NCBI RefSeq assembly: GCF_900111145.1
Contig: NZ_FOIR01000002.1
Location: 806,001-870,000 of the forward strand
Reading direction: 5' to 3'
Source: Roseivirga pacifica
Lineage (GTDB): Bacteria > Bacteroidota > Bacteroidia > Cytophagales > Cyclobacteriaceae
DNA: 64,000 bases
Both the position numbers and the translations under genes were made by a program. The notes below the pieces were generated by a model. The model saw nothing but the letters and a program-made list of their open reading frames with translations, was not told where the DNA came from and did no database searches. Below, piece by piece: positions 52,085 through 60,344 of this stretch (within the stretch, counting starts at the first letter, position 1; every line of letters begins with the position of its first letter).

Positions 52085-52668
52085 GACTGGCCGAGCAGGC
52101 GTTTTACATACTTACCTATAATATCGAATTCAAGGTTCACCTTATCCCCTTGCTTTAAAGTTTTAAAACAAGTGTGATCATATGTATAAGGAATAATGGC
52201 TACACGAAAACGGCCTTCTTCCGAATTGAAACAAGTTAAACTTGTGCCATTTACACAAACAGAGCCTTTTTCTACCGTTACATTGCCCAAGCTAGGGTCG
52301 TAGGAAAAATCGAAAAGCCAACTTCCATCCTGTTCATCAACCGCTTCAACTGTTCCTATTTGGTCTACGTGGCCTTGCACCACATGCCCGTCAAATCGGC
52401 CATTGGCAACCATGCAGCGCTCAATATTTACCAGCGTGCCTACTTCCCAATTTCCCAAAGTAGTTTTCTGAAGCGTCTCGTCAATAGCTGTTACGCGGTG
52501 TACGCCATCCGCCAACTGCACTACTGTAAGGCAAACGCCATTGTGCGCTACGCTTTGGTCAATTTTAAGCTCGTGGCTCACGTCACTTTTCACATCAAAA
52601 TGCAGATTGGAGCCATCTCGCTCAATAGCAACTACTTCTCCAAGGGTTTCAATTATTCCGGTAAACAT
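52081..52668 (-). CDS. ribE: riboflavin synthase alpha chain
   Basis: 195 aa with two tandem lumazine-binding domains: MFTGIIETLGEVVAIERDG with SVAHNGVCLTVVQL in the first half, and FDGHVVQGHVDQIGTV with EKGSVCVNGTSLTCF in the second. Each carries the conserved VxGVCLT/VNGxSLT substrate motif. It dismutates two 6,7-dimethyl-8-ribityllumazine molecules to riboflavin. Length and motif order match bacterial RibE. It is followed by menC with a 4-bp overlap and is divergent from pcm. No FMN riboswitch was seen upstream. Confidence 0.95.
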   Translation of the reverse strand: MFTGIIETLGEVVAIERDGSNLHFDVKSDVSHELKIDQSVAHNGVCLTVVQLADGVHRVTAIDETLQKTTLGNWEVGTLVNIERCMVANGRFDGHVVQGHVDQIGTVEAVDEQDGSWLFDFSYDPSLGNVTVEKGSVCVNGTSLTCFNSEEGRFRVAIIPYTYDHTCFKTLKQGDKVNLEFDIIGKYVKRLLGQS

Positions 52669-52789
52669 AGGGCAATGTTAATCATTAAGCTGAAGATATA
52701 ATCCCCGAAAAGCGTTTTTTGTTCCCAGTAGCTTTAAGCCAAAATCTGCTATGCGAACCCAGCTAAAAGCAATAGATTTGTGGGTTCAT

Positions 52790-53437
52790 ATGGTAGATAG
52801 TTACAGGCACAAAGGAATGAGGCGCCAGTTGGTTAAGCTGGTAGAAAGTAAAGGAATTAAGGATCAGCGGGTTTTAGCCGCTATTGGCAGAATCCCGCGC
52901 CACTTCTTCTTTGAGAATGCTTTTTTGGAACACGCCTACGAAGACAAGGCCTTCCCCATTGGAGCCGGACAAACCATCTCTCAGCCTTACACCGTTGCTT
53001 TTCAGTCGGAACTATTGAACATAAAACCAGGTGACAAAGTATTGGAAATTGGCACAGGATCTGGTTATCAAGCCATTGTGTTATTGGAGTTGGGTGCCGA
53101 TGTTTTCACCATTGAATATCAAAAGGAGCTTTACCTAAGAACAAAAAGCTTTCTGCCCAAAATGGGCTACTCGCCCAACTTCTTTTATGGCGATGGCTCT
53201 AAAGGCTTGGAAAGGTTCGCCCCGTACGACAAGATTATTGTTACTGCTGGCGCCCCTACTGTGCCCGATAGCCTAATAGACCAATTGAAAGTTGGTGGTA
53301 GTTTGGTAATTCCTGTGGGCAATGCCAAAACCCAACAAATGCTGCGAATAAATAAGGTTACTGAAAAGAAGATCAGCTCAGAGAGCTTCCACGACTTTAA
53401 GTTCGTACCACTACTTGGAGACAAAGGTTGGAAATAA
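52790..53437 (+). CDS. pcm: protein-L-isoaspartate O-methyltransferase
   Basis: 215 aa from the ATG at 52790 (MVDSYRHKGMRRQLVKLVE), which gives the standard PCMT N terminus; an ATG at 52751 would add 13 residues. It uses SAM to methylate isoaspartyl residues for protein repair. Signatures are FPIGAGQTISQPYTVAFQSELL (substrate/SAM region), VLEIGTGSGYQAIVLLELG (SAM motif I) and PYDKIIVTAGAPTVPDSLIDQL. It is monocistronic with an AT-rich downstream region. Confidence 0.93.
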   Translation: MVDSYRHKGMRRQLVKLVESKGIKDQRVLAAIGRIPRHFFFENAFLEHAYEDKAFPIGAGQTISQPYTVAFQSELLNIKPGDKVLEIGTGSGYQAIVLLELGADVFTIEYQKELYLRTKSFLPKMGYSPNFFYGDGSKGLERFAPYDKIIVTAGAPTVPDSLIDQLKVGGSLVIPVGNAKTQQMLRINKVTEKKISSESFHDFKFVPLLGDKGWK

Positions 53438-53545
53438 CATATATTAATACTTTTAAATATTAATACAAACACATGTTAATTTATAAATACATATTATATT
53501 TCAAATAAATTAACACCACAACGTTTTTATTCGGAGTTCATTAAC

Positions 53546-53553
53546 TAATTTTG
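53546..53553 (+). promoter_or_regulatory. putative -7 promoter element for the acyl-CoA thioesterase gene
   Basis: TAATTTTG matches TAnnTTTG, 18 bp upstream of the ATG at 53572, in a very AT-rich stretch. A clear -33 TTTG is absent. It also argues against the upstream in-frame TTG start at 53551. Confidence 0.4.
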
Positions 53554-53571
53554 CACTGTAACGAATTTATT

Positions 53572-54102
53572 ATGGCCAAACAACCAAAGACTTCTGCAGA
53601 CTCAAGAGTAACCATGACAGAATTGGTACTCCCTAACGACACTAACACATTAAATAACTTAATGGGTGGACGTTTGATGCATTGGATGGACGTTGTTTCT
53701 GCCATAGCTGCGCAAAAGCACTCCAACCGCATAGTAGTAACTGCTTCGGCCGATAACATTTCGTTCAAAAACCCGATTCAGTTAGGTGATGTGGTTACCC
53801 TTGAAGCCAAGGTTACCCGTGGCTTTAACTCTTCAATGGAAGTTTACGTGGAAGTTTATGCTGAAAACATCCCTTCGGGCACCAAGTTTAAAAGCCACAG
53901 TGCATTCTTTACATTCGTAGCTGTAGACCAAGGCGGAAGACCAATTGATGTTCCGGAGTTGGTACCTCAAACCCCTGAGGAGCAAGAACTTTACGATGGC
54001 GCACTTAGAAGAAGACAATTGCGATTGGTGCTTGCCAAGCGTATGAAAGCAGAAGATGCTACAGAGTTGAAAAACCTCTTCTTCGATCCAACCAAGAAGT
54101 AA
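53572..54102 (+). CDS. acyl-CoA thioesterase (hotdog fold, YciA/BFIT-like)
   Basis: 176 aa. Start at ATG 53572 (MAKQPKTSADSRVTMTEL). The hotdog core is VLPNDTNTLNNLMGGRLMHWMDVVSAIAAQKHSN, where NxxGGxxMxWMD is the typical motif of the acyl-CoA hydrolase group, followed by ITVEAKV-type strands (LGDVVTLEAKVTRGFNSSMEVYVEVYA). It hydrolyses acyl-CoA thioesters in the cytoplasm; chain-length preference is unknown. An additional C-terminal helical tail (RRRQLRLVLAKRM) is present. Confidence 0.9.
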   Translation: MAKQPKTSADSRVTMTELVLPNDTNTLNNLMGGRLMHWMDVVSAIAAQKHSNRIVVTASADNISFKNPIQLGDVVTLEAKVTRGFNSSMEVYVEVYAENIPSGTKFKSHSAFFTFVAVDQGGRPIDVPELVPQTPEEQELYDGALRRRQLRLVLAKRMKAEDATELKNLFFDPTKK

Positions 54103-54152
54103 TTTCTCGGCATTTTATTGTTGGAACGCCCGAATCGACATAACTTCACTTT

Positions 54153-54713
54153 ATGACTGATTCTTCTGACTTCCTCCCCCACTTTATTACCGAGCCAATT
54201 TATGTAATTGCCGGTGAGGAGCAGACCCCAGCCGCAGTAGAAACTACTACTCCAGAAGTAGCTTCCGCTACAGCTGAAGAAGACAGTAGTCCTCAAATGG
54301 TTGAAGAGCCTCAAGAAGCAATCACAATTAAGCCAATACCGACAGAAGGCCAAAACCTTAAAGGCTGTGTGATTTTTGTAGAGTCGAGCGAGCCAATTCT
54401 GGATACCGCATCCAAAGAATTCTTATACAAAGTCCTTTCATCGGTTAAAAGAGGAGAAAACGATGTGCTAGTCGCCAACATTGCCGATGTTGAAGCAGAT
54501 AGTATTGAAGCACTACTTGCCGAACAAAACCACAAGCAAGTACTTTGCTTTGGCAGCAATAAGTTCGATAAACTAAAGGGTGAGACACTCTATTCACCCA
54601 AACAAGATGGCCACAAAACCTACCTTAGCTGCGATTCCCTTACGGCTATTGCTCAAGATGTAGAAAGGAAAAAAGCGCTCTGGAAAGCGCTTCAATCTAT
54701 CTTTTTGGGGTAA
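54153..54713 (+). CDS. protein of unknown function whose 3' end is duplicated downstream
   Basis: 186 aa. An acidic, low-complexity N-terminal half (TEPIYVIAGEEQTPAAVETTTPEVAS; rich in Glu, Thr, Ala) leads to an alpha/beta C-terminal domain (LKGCVIFVESSEPILDTASKEFLYKVLSSVKR; HKQVLCFGSNKFDKLKG; then TYLSCDSLTAIAQDVERKKALWKALQSIFLG). The family is Bacteroidota-like but not recognised. The last ~42 bp (54673-54714), encoding ALWKALQSIFLG, recur with small changes at 57710-57756 beyond the PadR/permease cassette. The same bases can fold into a terminator hairpin. Confidence 0.65.
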   Translation: MTDSSDFLPHFITEPIYVIAGEEQTPAAVETTTPEVASATAEEDSSPQMVEEPQEAITIKPIPTEGQNLKGCVIFVESSEPILDTASKEFLYKVLSSVKRGENDVLVANIADVEADSIEALLAEQNHKQVLCFGSNKFDKLKGETLYSPKQDGHKTYLSCDSLTAIAQDVERKKALWKALQSIFLG

Positions 54714-54714
54714 A
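54673..54714. repeat. left copy of cassette-flanking direct repeat (hairpin plus T-tract)
   Basis: AAGCGCT-CTGGAA-AGCGCTT forms a hairpin, followed by CAATCTATC, T-rich and G-rich bases and TAA. It is part of the coding 3' end of the 186-aa gene and can act as its terminator. The right copy is at 57710-57756. Confidence 0.85.
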
Positions 54715-54749
54715 CCTTTCACCGTACCACCTATTCGATTTGTTTAGTT

Positions 54750-54778
54750 TTTGTTCTTATTAATATTATTTACATTAT
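54750..54778 (+). promoter_or_regulatory. putative promoter of the PadR/permease cassette
   Basis: TTTG (54750-54753), 17 bp, then TACATTAT (54771-54778), close to TTTG-N17-23-TAnnTTTG. The predicted start is only a few bases before the padR ATG at 54787, so the transcript would be nearly leaderless. Confidence 0.35.
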
Positions 54779-54786
54779 TGTATAAT

Positions 54787-55125
54787 ATGAAACGAACAGG
54801 CATTGGTGAATTCGAAGAACTAGTCCTTTTAACAATATGCGTTTTGGAGAATGATGCTTACGCACTGGATATTAAAGAAGAGGTAGAGAATCGAACGAAT
54901 AGACGCATGAACATTAGTGCAATTCATACTACCCTTTACCGTATGGAAGACAAAGGTCTCTTACAATCGAAATTGGGAGAGGCTAGCCAAGTGAGGGGCG
55001 GAAAAAGAAAACGGTTGTTCTCGGTAACGGCCTTCGGACTAAAGTCTCTGTCGGAGATAAATGAAACAAGGTCACGATTATGGAAAGACATTCCAAGTTC
55101 AATTCTCAATGCCCTAAACACATGA
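54787..55125 (+). CDS. PadR-family transcriptional regulator
   Basis: 112 aa from the ATG at 54787 (MKRTGIGEFEELVLLTICVLENDAYALDI); the frame upstream to 54751 is not PadR-like. The winged-helix core is EEVENRTNRRMNISAIHTTLYRMEDKGLLQSKLG, with the wing RGGKRKRLFSVTAFG. PadR proteins commonly repress a neighbouring membrane-transport gene and respond to phenolics or antimicrobials. The stop overlaps the ATG of the permease gene (ATGA), so it co-regulates it directly. Confidence 0.9.
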   Translation: MKRTGIGEFEELVLLTICVLENDAYALDIKEEVENRTNRRMNISAIHTTLYRMEDKGLLQSKLGEASQVRGGKRKRLFSVTAFGLKSLSEINETRSRLWKDIPSSILNALNT

Positions 55126-57710
55126 GACAAGCCACACCTCCTCGCCTACTCCAAAAATTGCTAAGCAAAATGTTCAGCAATACGCCAATGGAAGAACTTG
55201 AAGGCGACCTACTCGAAGATTACTTGGGGAACTACAAAAAGTATGGCAGAACACGCGCCAACTTATACTATCTACTCGATTTACTGAGGTTAATCAGTTT
55301 GATACCCCGAAGCAGGAGAAACACACAAAAGTCAAAAACAATGAATAACCTATTTCTATTTAACCTTAAATACAGCTTTCGTTCCATAAAAAAACACAGC
55401 GTATATCAAGCCCTAAATATTGCCTCCTTAACGCTTGGCTTCACCTGTTTTTCATTGATTTATCTCTTTGTATTTAACCATTATCAAAAGGACAATTTCT
55501 TGGAAAACCCAGAAGGTATTGTGAGGTTAAATATCATAAGGGATGGTAATGAAAGCATGGGCATTCATTCAGGAATTCCATATTTACTCAAGAAGGATAT
55601 TCCTGAAATAGAACGAATGTCTCGAATGAGTTCATTAGTTATGGAAGTGTCCTTCACTGGGAATCCAGATAGTTTTACCGAGCAAGTATTATCGGTAGAG
55701 CCAGACTTTATGGACATTTTCCAGTTAGAAACCGTTCTTGGAGAGCCATTTCCGAAAGAACCAGCCACGGTATTATTATCGGAATCCATGGCGGCTAAAC
55801 TTTTCTCTTCTCCACAAGAAGCACTGGGTAAAGAACTAACACTCACCTATAACAAAAAGAGTAGAAAAAAACATGTTGCTGGCATTTTCCGTGACCAACC
55901 TATAAACTCCAGTTATTCGCCCCAAATTATTAATCAATTAGGCAACTATGACCGATTTTCAGGCCTGAATGGAGGCCTATCAGTTTCATTGTCGGCATAC
56001 TTCAAACTACAAAAAGGTACGGATAGAAACGCCTTGGCTCAAAAAATACCTGAAAACCTAAAAAACTATACAGACAAAGAGAGTCACCTAAGCAACACCT
56101 ATGTCTTCCGAACTTTAAATGAGATTAAAAACAATCCCAAAATATCTAGCGGCTTCATCGATTCATTAGACACACAAACAGTTCTCATCTTTAAAATTGT
56201 TGGCTTAGTTATTCTTCTTTTGGCTGTGGCAAACTATGTTAACCTCACTACTGCGCTCACCTTAAAACGAACACATGAGGTAGGCATTAAACATGCCATG
56301 GGAGCCACTAAGCATAACTTAATAAGCCAGCTATTGTGCGAGTCCTTTATAATTGGTGGAATATCCATTTTGCTAAGTGGCGTATTCATAGCATTCCTTT
56401 TACCTAGAATTGAAAGCTACATTGGCCTACAAATGCAATTAACAGCCAATATGCAGACTTGGCTGATTGTATTAAGTATTTTGGCGCTTTTTGTCCTAGT
56501 AGCGCTGGCATCGCTCTACCCTGCCTTCCTATTCTCCACAACCAAATTCAGTCAGTTATTAAAAGGTAAATCAGAAGTTTCTCCTAAAAGCAAATTACTT
56601 AGAACGAGCCTTATGGCCATGCAATTTGCTATTTCTACATTTTTGATCGTAGGAAGCCTCACCTTTTTAAAACAACTACAGTTCATCAACAAAAGCCACA
56701 ATCTAGACCATCTCAGTAATGTGATAATTGTAAGTGGAAAAATTGGAGACAAAAAAAGAGCCATTGAGCACAGACTTGCCTCACTCCCAGAAATTGAGCG
56801 CCTGAGCTTTGCATCGTTTGCTCCTGGACCTGTGGATTACGGCAGAAGTGGTTTAGGTACAGATGAATTCAAAGAGAGCTTTGGTTTTTATGTAATTGAC
56901 GAACACTTTTTAGACCTAATGGGGTTAAGCATTGCTGAAGGCCATGGCTTTTACACTGATGATAGAAACAAACCTAACCACGTTTTGATGAATCAGGCAA
57001 TGGTGGAAAACGTAAAAGAAGGACATCCTTTAGGTAAAGAGTTCAAGCTCTATGGCGCAACACAGAGTAAGGTTATCGGAATAGTAGAAAACTTCCCAAT
57101 CGGGTCTCTTAAGAGCCAAATTGAACCAGCCCTCTACATGCAGGCTGCGCTTGATGAATATCTACCCGGTATGATAAAAAAGGTTGCTATTCAACTAAAG
57201 CCAGAGAACCGCGTGGCCTCCATTGCTAAAATTGAGTCAGAATGGAACAAGATTTTCCCAGAACAACCATTTCAAGCAGAGTTTATGGATGATAGAATAG
57301 CTAAGATCTACACCGATGAGCTTAAAATGGGACAGCTCTTTGGCATATTTACTGGGGTTGCGGTTGTTATATCTTGCCTTGGGTTGGTTGGGCTTCTCAC
57401 CTATTTGATTCAAATTAAAATGAAGGAAATAGGCATTAGAAAAGTACTCGGAGCAAGTGCTGGTACCTTGACCAAATTGCTCACCTTAAACATTTGGAAG
57501 GTACTTTTACTATCTAGCCTTATCTCTTTCCCATTATCCTATCACCTTCTGGAGGACTGGTTAACATCTTTTGTATACAGAACTGAGGTTTCGTCTGAGC
57601 TTTTCATACTAACCATTCTATGCTTTGTTTTGATAGTTGGGCTAGCTGTATTCTGGCAAATTAGGAATGCTATAAAAATTAACCCAACAGAGGTGCTTAG
57701 AAACGATTGA
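55122..57710 (+). CDS. FtsX/MacB-type ABC transporter permease with PadR-linked prefix domain
   Basis: 862 aa from the ATG at 55122 overlapping the padR stop. Residues 1-75 (TPPRLLQKLLSKMFSNTPMEELEGDLLEDYLGNYKKYGRTRANLYYLLDLLRL) form a short amphipathic prefix of the kind found on permeases encoded next to PadR regulators. Two FtsX-like units follow, each with a periplasmic MacB_PCD domain and TM helices (VNLTTALTLKRTHEVGIKHAMGATK; KMKEIGIRKVLGASAGTL). No ATPase gene is in the cassette, so it must use a partner encoded elsewhere. The likely role is export or resistance to lipids or peptides. A flanking direct repeat marks both ends. Confidence 0.9.
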   Translation: MRQATPPRLLQKLLSKMFSNTPMEELEGDLLEDYLGNYKKYGRTRANLYYLLDLLRLISLIPRSRRNTQKSKTMNNLFLFNLKYSFRSIKKHSVYQALNIASLTLGFTCFSLIYLFVFNHYQKDNFLENPEGIVRLNIIRDGNESMGIHSGIPYLLKKDIPEIERMSRMSSLVMEVSFTGNPDSFTEQVLSVEPDFMDIFQLETVLGEPFPKEPATVLLSESMAAKLFSSPQEALGKELTLTYNKKSRKKHVAGIFRDQPINSSYSPQIINQLGNYDRFSGLNGGLSVSLSAYFKLQKGTDRNALAQKIPENLKNYTDKESHLSNTYVFRTLNEIKNNPKISSGFIDSLDTQTVLIFKIVGLVILLLAVANYVNLTTALTLKRTHEVGIKHAMGATKHNLISQLLCESFIIGGISILLSGVFIAFLLPRIESYIGLQMQLTANMQTWLIVLSILALFVLVALASLYPAFLFSTTKFSQLLKGKSEVSPKSKLLRTSLMAMQFAISTFLIVGSLTFLKQLQFINKSHNLDHLSNVIIVSGKIGDKKRAIEHRLASLPEIERLSFASFAPGPVDYGRSGLGTDEFKESFGFYVIDEHFLDLMGLSIAEGHGFYTDDRNKPNHVLMNQAMVENVKEGHPLGKEFKLYGATQSKVIGIVENFPIGSLKSQIEPALYMQAALDEYLPGMIKKVAIQLKPENRVASIAKIESEWNKIFPEQPFQAEFMDDRIAKIYTDELKMGQLFGIFTGVAVVISCLGLVGLLTYLIQIKMKEIGIRKVLGASAGTLTKLLTLNIWKVLLLSSLISFPLSYHLLEDWLTSFVYRTEVSSELFILTILCFVLIVGLAVFWQIRNAIKINPTEVLRND

Positions 57711-57748
57711 AGCGCTCCGGAAGGCGCTTCAATCTATCTTTTTTTTGG
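57707..57748 (+). terminator. terminator-like hairpin in the right flanking repeat
   Basis: TTGAAGCGC (57707-57715) pairs with GCGCTTCAA (57724-57732), followed by TCTATC and T8. It probably ends the padR/permease transcript and may also stop the convergent lipoprotein transcript. Confidence 0.75.
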
Positions 57749-57756
57749 GGGGTAAA
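57710..57756. repeat. right copy of cassette-flanking direct repeat
   Basis: It aligns with 54673-54714: same GCGCTC, GGAA, GCGCTTCAATCTATC core, with differences CTCT/CTCC, GGAAA/GGAAG, a longer T-run (8 instead of 5) and six G instead of four, then TAAA in both. In-frame reading would give AL(R)KALQSI, a decayed copy of the 186-aa protein's C terminus. Confidence 0.85.
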
Positions 57757-57765
57757 TTACTATTC

Positions 57766-58881
57766 TCATTCACCAAAAATACTTTCCAGCTTATCTCTTA
57801 AGAATTGCCCCCTAAGATTCTTGCCGATTACGCGCCCTTCTGGGTCGAGCAATAAGGCAAATGGAATCGCATTGATTTTGTATTGAATTGCAGCTTCGCT
57901 TTGGAAATACTTTAGGTCTGACACGTGATTAGGCCAAACTAACCCGTCCTTTTCAATCGCTTCAACCCACTTATCCTTGCCCCTGTCAAGGCTTACAGAG
58001 AAGACTGTAAAACCATCGTCTTTATACTTATTGTAAAGGTTCACCACATTCGGGTTCTCTCTTCTACATGGCCCACACCAAGCTGCCCAAAAATCGAGGA
58101 GCACGTATTTTCCACGCAAATCAGAAAGACTCATCATTTCACCATCAGGATTTGGCAGCGTAATGTCCATGGCAATATCGCCTACATTAATTGCCGGCCT
58201 GAAGTTCTCGAGTTGAGTTGAGAAAAACTGCACATCTTTTGAGCTAGGCAGCTCCTTCTGTAGCTTTTGAGAAAGAGAGTCTAAAAACAAAAACTCATCG
58301 GTTTTATTCGGAATAAAATCAGTGATTAAAAGCGAAACCAGCGAACTCTCATAATTCCAAGCCATCTCCTTTAGCTTCTTTACTTTTTCCGCTTCCATAG
58401 CTAAACCTTCGGTTGTTAGGTCTTCAACCAATTGTGTGTCGCCACTATTTCTAGCCTGGATATAGCGCTGGTTAAAATCCTGCACCTTCTCCTGATAGCC
58501 CCCAAGGTAATCGTACAGTTCGTTAATATACTGCATATCGTCAGAGCCAGTCACGTTAATTGGGCCATCCACTTCTCCTGTAGCTTCTACCTTCAAATCT
58601 TCACCATCCAGAATAAGCGTTTCGAACTGCTTACCATAGATATTGATGCGATAAAAACCAGGGCCATCAATGGTCGTTTCGATTTCAAAATTGCCGTTAT
58701 GATCCGAATAAGCGGTAAAAACAGGGCTAACCTCTCCGATCTGGAACTTCTCCAATATCACCTCTCCTTGCGGAATGGCATTTTCTATGGTTCCGGTAAT
58801 TTTAACTGTGTTGTCTTGCTTGGTACCGGCACATGATGCCACCAAAGCAACTAGCATTGCAAATGCAAAAAATTTCCTCAT
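57766..58881 (-). CDS. TlpA-family thioredoxin-like lipoprotein (DUF4369 plus AhpC/TSA domains)
   Basis: 371 aa. Lipoprotein signal MRKFFAFAMLVALVASC with Cys17. Residues about 25-110 form a DUF4369-like beta domain (VKITGTIENAIPQGEVILEKF; FYRINIYGKQFETLIL). After a helical spacer comes the thioredoxin/AhpC domain (about 235-371) with WCGPC at 268-272 (VLLDFWAAWCGPCRREN) and the cis-Pro region KINAIPFALLLDPEGRVIG. It probably reduces disulfides in the periplasm. It overlaps gatB by 4 bp (ATGA) on the same strand. Confidence 0.9.
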   Translation of the reverse strand: MRKFFAFAMLVALVASCAGTKQDNTVKITGTIENAIPQGEVILEKFQIGEVSPVFTAYSDHNGNFEIETTIDGPGFYRINIYGKQFETLILDGEDLKVEATGEVDGPINVTGSDDMQYINELYDYLGGYQEKVQDFNQRYIQARNSGDTQLVEDLTTEGLAMEAEKVKKLKEMAWNYESSLVSLLITDFIPNKTDEFLFLDSLSQKLQKELPSSKDVQFFSTQLENFRPAINVGDIAMDITLPNPDGEMMSLSDLRGKYVLLDFWAAWCGPCRRENPNVVNLYNKYKDDGFTVFSVSLDRGKDKWVEAIEKDGLVWPNHVSDLKYFQSEAAIQYKINAIPFALLLDPEGRVIGKNLRGQFLRDKLESIFGE

Positions 58882-60344
58882 TTCTTCTCGTTCAGTTTTT
58901 GTTGAAGCAACGGCTGTACTTGCTTAGGGTTGGCCTTTCCTCGGCTCTTTTTCATTACTTCACCCATAAACAGCCCCATCAACTTTTTCTTTCCATTTCT
59001 AAAGGCTTTCACCTCTTTCGGTAAAGATATCAATACCTCATCAATAATTGCCTCCAGCTCAGAACTGTCTTCAGCAACCATCAAATTCATGGCCTTGGCC
59101 AATTTAGCAGGCGCTTCTTGCTTGCTTTGTAACTCAGGTAACAATTGCTGCACCGCAGTTTGGTAAACCACTTTACCGTCCTCCACTAGCTGAATTAATT
59201 CAGCCAAGTATGCTACAGAAACGCCCAATTCATTAATCGACAAGCCTTTTTCGTTCATCAAAGCCCGAATCGGTCCGTTTAACCAGTTGGCCACAGCTTT
59301 CGCATTTCTGGTAGCCTCTATCGCACTTTTGGCATATAGCGCAAGTTCCTTCTCTTCGGTTAACAATGCTACATCCTGCAAGTTCAGTTTGGCCGACTCA
59401 AAAAAGGTTCTCATGGCTGCTGGTGTCACCTCCATGTCATTTTTGGTCGCCTCAAGGTACTCCTTAGTAATAACCACTGGAGGCAAATCCGGACAAGGGA
59501 AGTAGCGATAGTCGTTCATCGTTTCCTTAAAGCGCATGCCATAAGTTTTGCCCTGCGCAGGATCGAAAGTCCTGGTCTCAACAGCAATCTCCTCTCCTGC
59601 TTCAGCCATTTCAAGTTGGCGTTCCAACTCATAATTTATGGCCTTGCGCACATGGGCAAAGGAGTTCATATTCTTAATCTCCACCTTGTTTCCAAGAGCA
59701 GTATCTTCAATCTTCTTAATGGAAATGTTCGCATCGCAACGCAATTCGCCCTTTTCCATATTGGCTTCGCTAATTTCTAAGTAGCGAACCATTCTTCTAA
59801 CCTCTTGAAGGAAAGCCGCAGCCACTTCTGCGCTTTTAATAGAAGGCTCCGTTACAATCTCGATAAGTGGAGAACCAGCCCGGTTTAAGTCAATCAGCGT
59901 ATCTGGTCCATCATCGTGTACGGACTTACCCGCATCTTCTTCCAAATGGATATGATGCAATTCAACGGCATCTTGAATTAAGTTTTCTCCATAAGCCGCT
60001 ACCTTTCCTCCAACACAAATAGGTGTTTTGTCTTGGGTAGTTTGGTAACCCTTTGGCAAATCAGGATAGAAATAGCTCTTTCGGGCGAAGTGTCCGTTTC
60101 GGGTAATCTCGCAACCACAAGCCAAGCCCATCATTACGGCCTTTTCTACAGCCGACTCGTTAAGTACCGGCAATGTACCTGGGTGCCCCAGCGATATGAC
60201 AGATACGTTTCTGTTCGGTTCAGCATCAGAGCCATTGGCATCGGACGAGAAGATTTTGGTAGCAGTATTTAGCTGCACATGAACCTCTAGCCCGATAGTA
60301 GCCTCGTAACCAGCGCTATTAAGTTGCTTTAGAATCTTACTCAA
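58878..60344 (-). CDS. gatB: Asp-tRNA(Asn)/Glu-tRNA(Gln) amidotransferase subunit B
   Basis: 488 aa from the TTG at 60344 (MSKILKQLNSAGYEATIGLEVHVQL), which overlaps the alaS stop by 8 bp. An upstream in-frame TTG at 60374 would put 30 more bases inside alaS and is less likely. GatB carries the tRNA-binding and glutamine-amide-transfer site: GLEVHVQLNTATKIFSSD, NRNVSVISLGHPGTLPVLNE, FYPDLPKGYQTTQDKTPICVGG and VEIKNMNSFAHVRKAINYE are family signatures, with the YqeY-like helical tail from about residue 340. The TlpA-like gene follows with a 4-bp overlap. Confidence 0.92.
   Translation of the reverse strand: MSKILKQLNSAGYEATIGLEVHVQLNTATKIFSSDANGSDAEPNRNVSVISLGHPGTLPVLNESAVEKAVMMGLACGCEITRNGHFARKSYFYPDLPKGYQTTQDKTPICVGGKVAAYGENLIQDAVELHHIHLEEDAGKSVHDDGPDTLIDLNRAGSPLIEIVTEPSIKSAEVAAAFLQEVRRMVRYLEISEANMEKGELRCDANISIKKIEDTALGNKVEIKNMNSFAHVRKAINYELERQLEMAEAGEEIAVETRTFDPAQGKTYGMRFKETMNDYRYFPCPDLPPVVITKEYLEATKNDMEVTPAAMRTFFESAKLNLQDVALLTEEKELALYAKSAIEATRNAKAVANWLNGPIRALMNEKGLSINELGVSVAYLAELIQLVEDGKVVYQTAVQQLLPELQSKQEAPAKLAKAMNLMVAEDSSELEAIIDEVLISLPKEVKAFRNGKKKLMGLFMGEVMKKSRGKANPKQVQPLLQQKLNEKK

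Noticed and set aside
52669-52789. FMN riboswitch upstream of ribE
   Set aside because: The region is only about 80-120 bp, is shared with the divergent pcm gene, and shows no conserved FMN-aptamer blocks.
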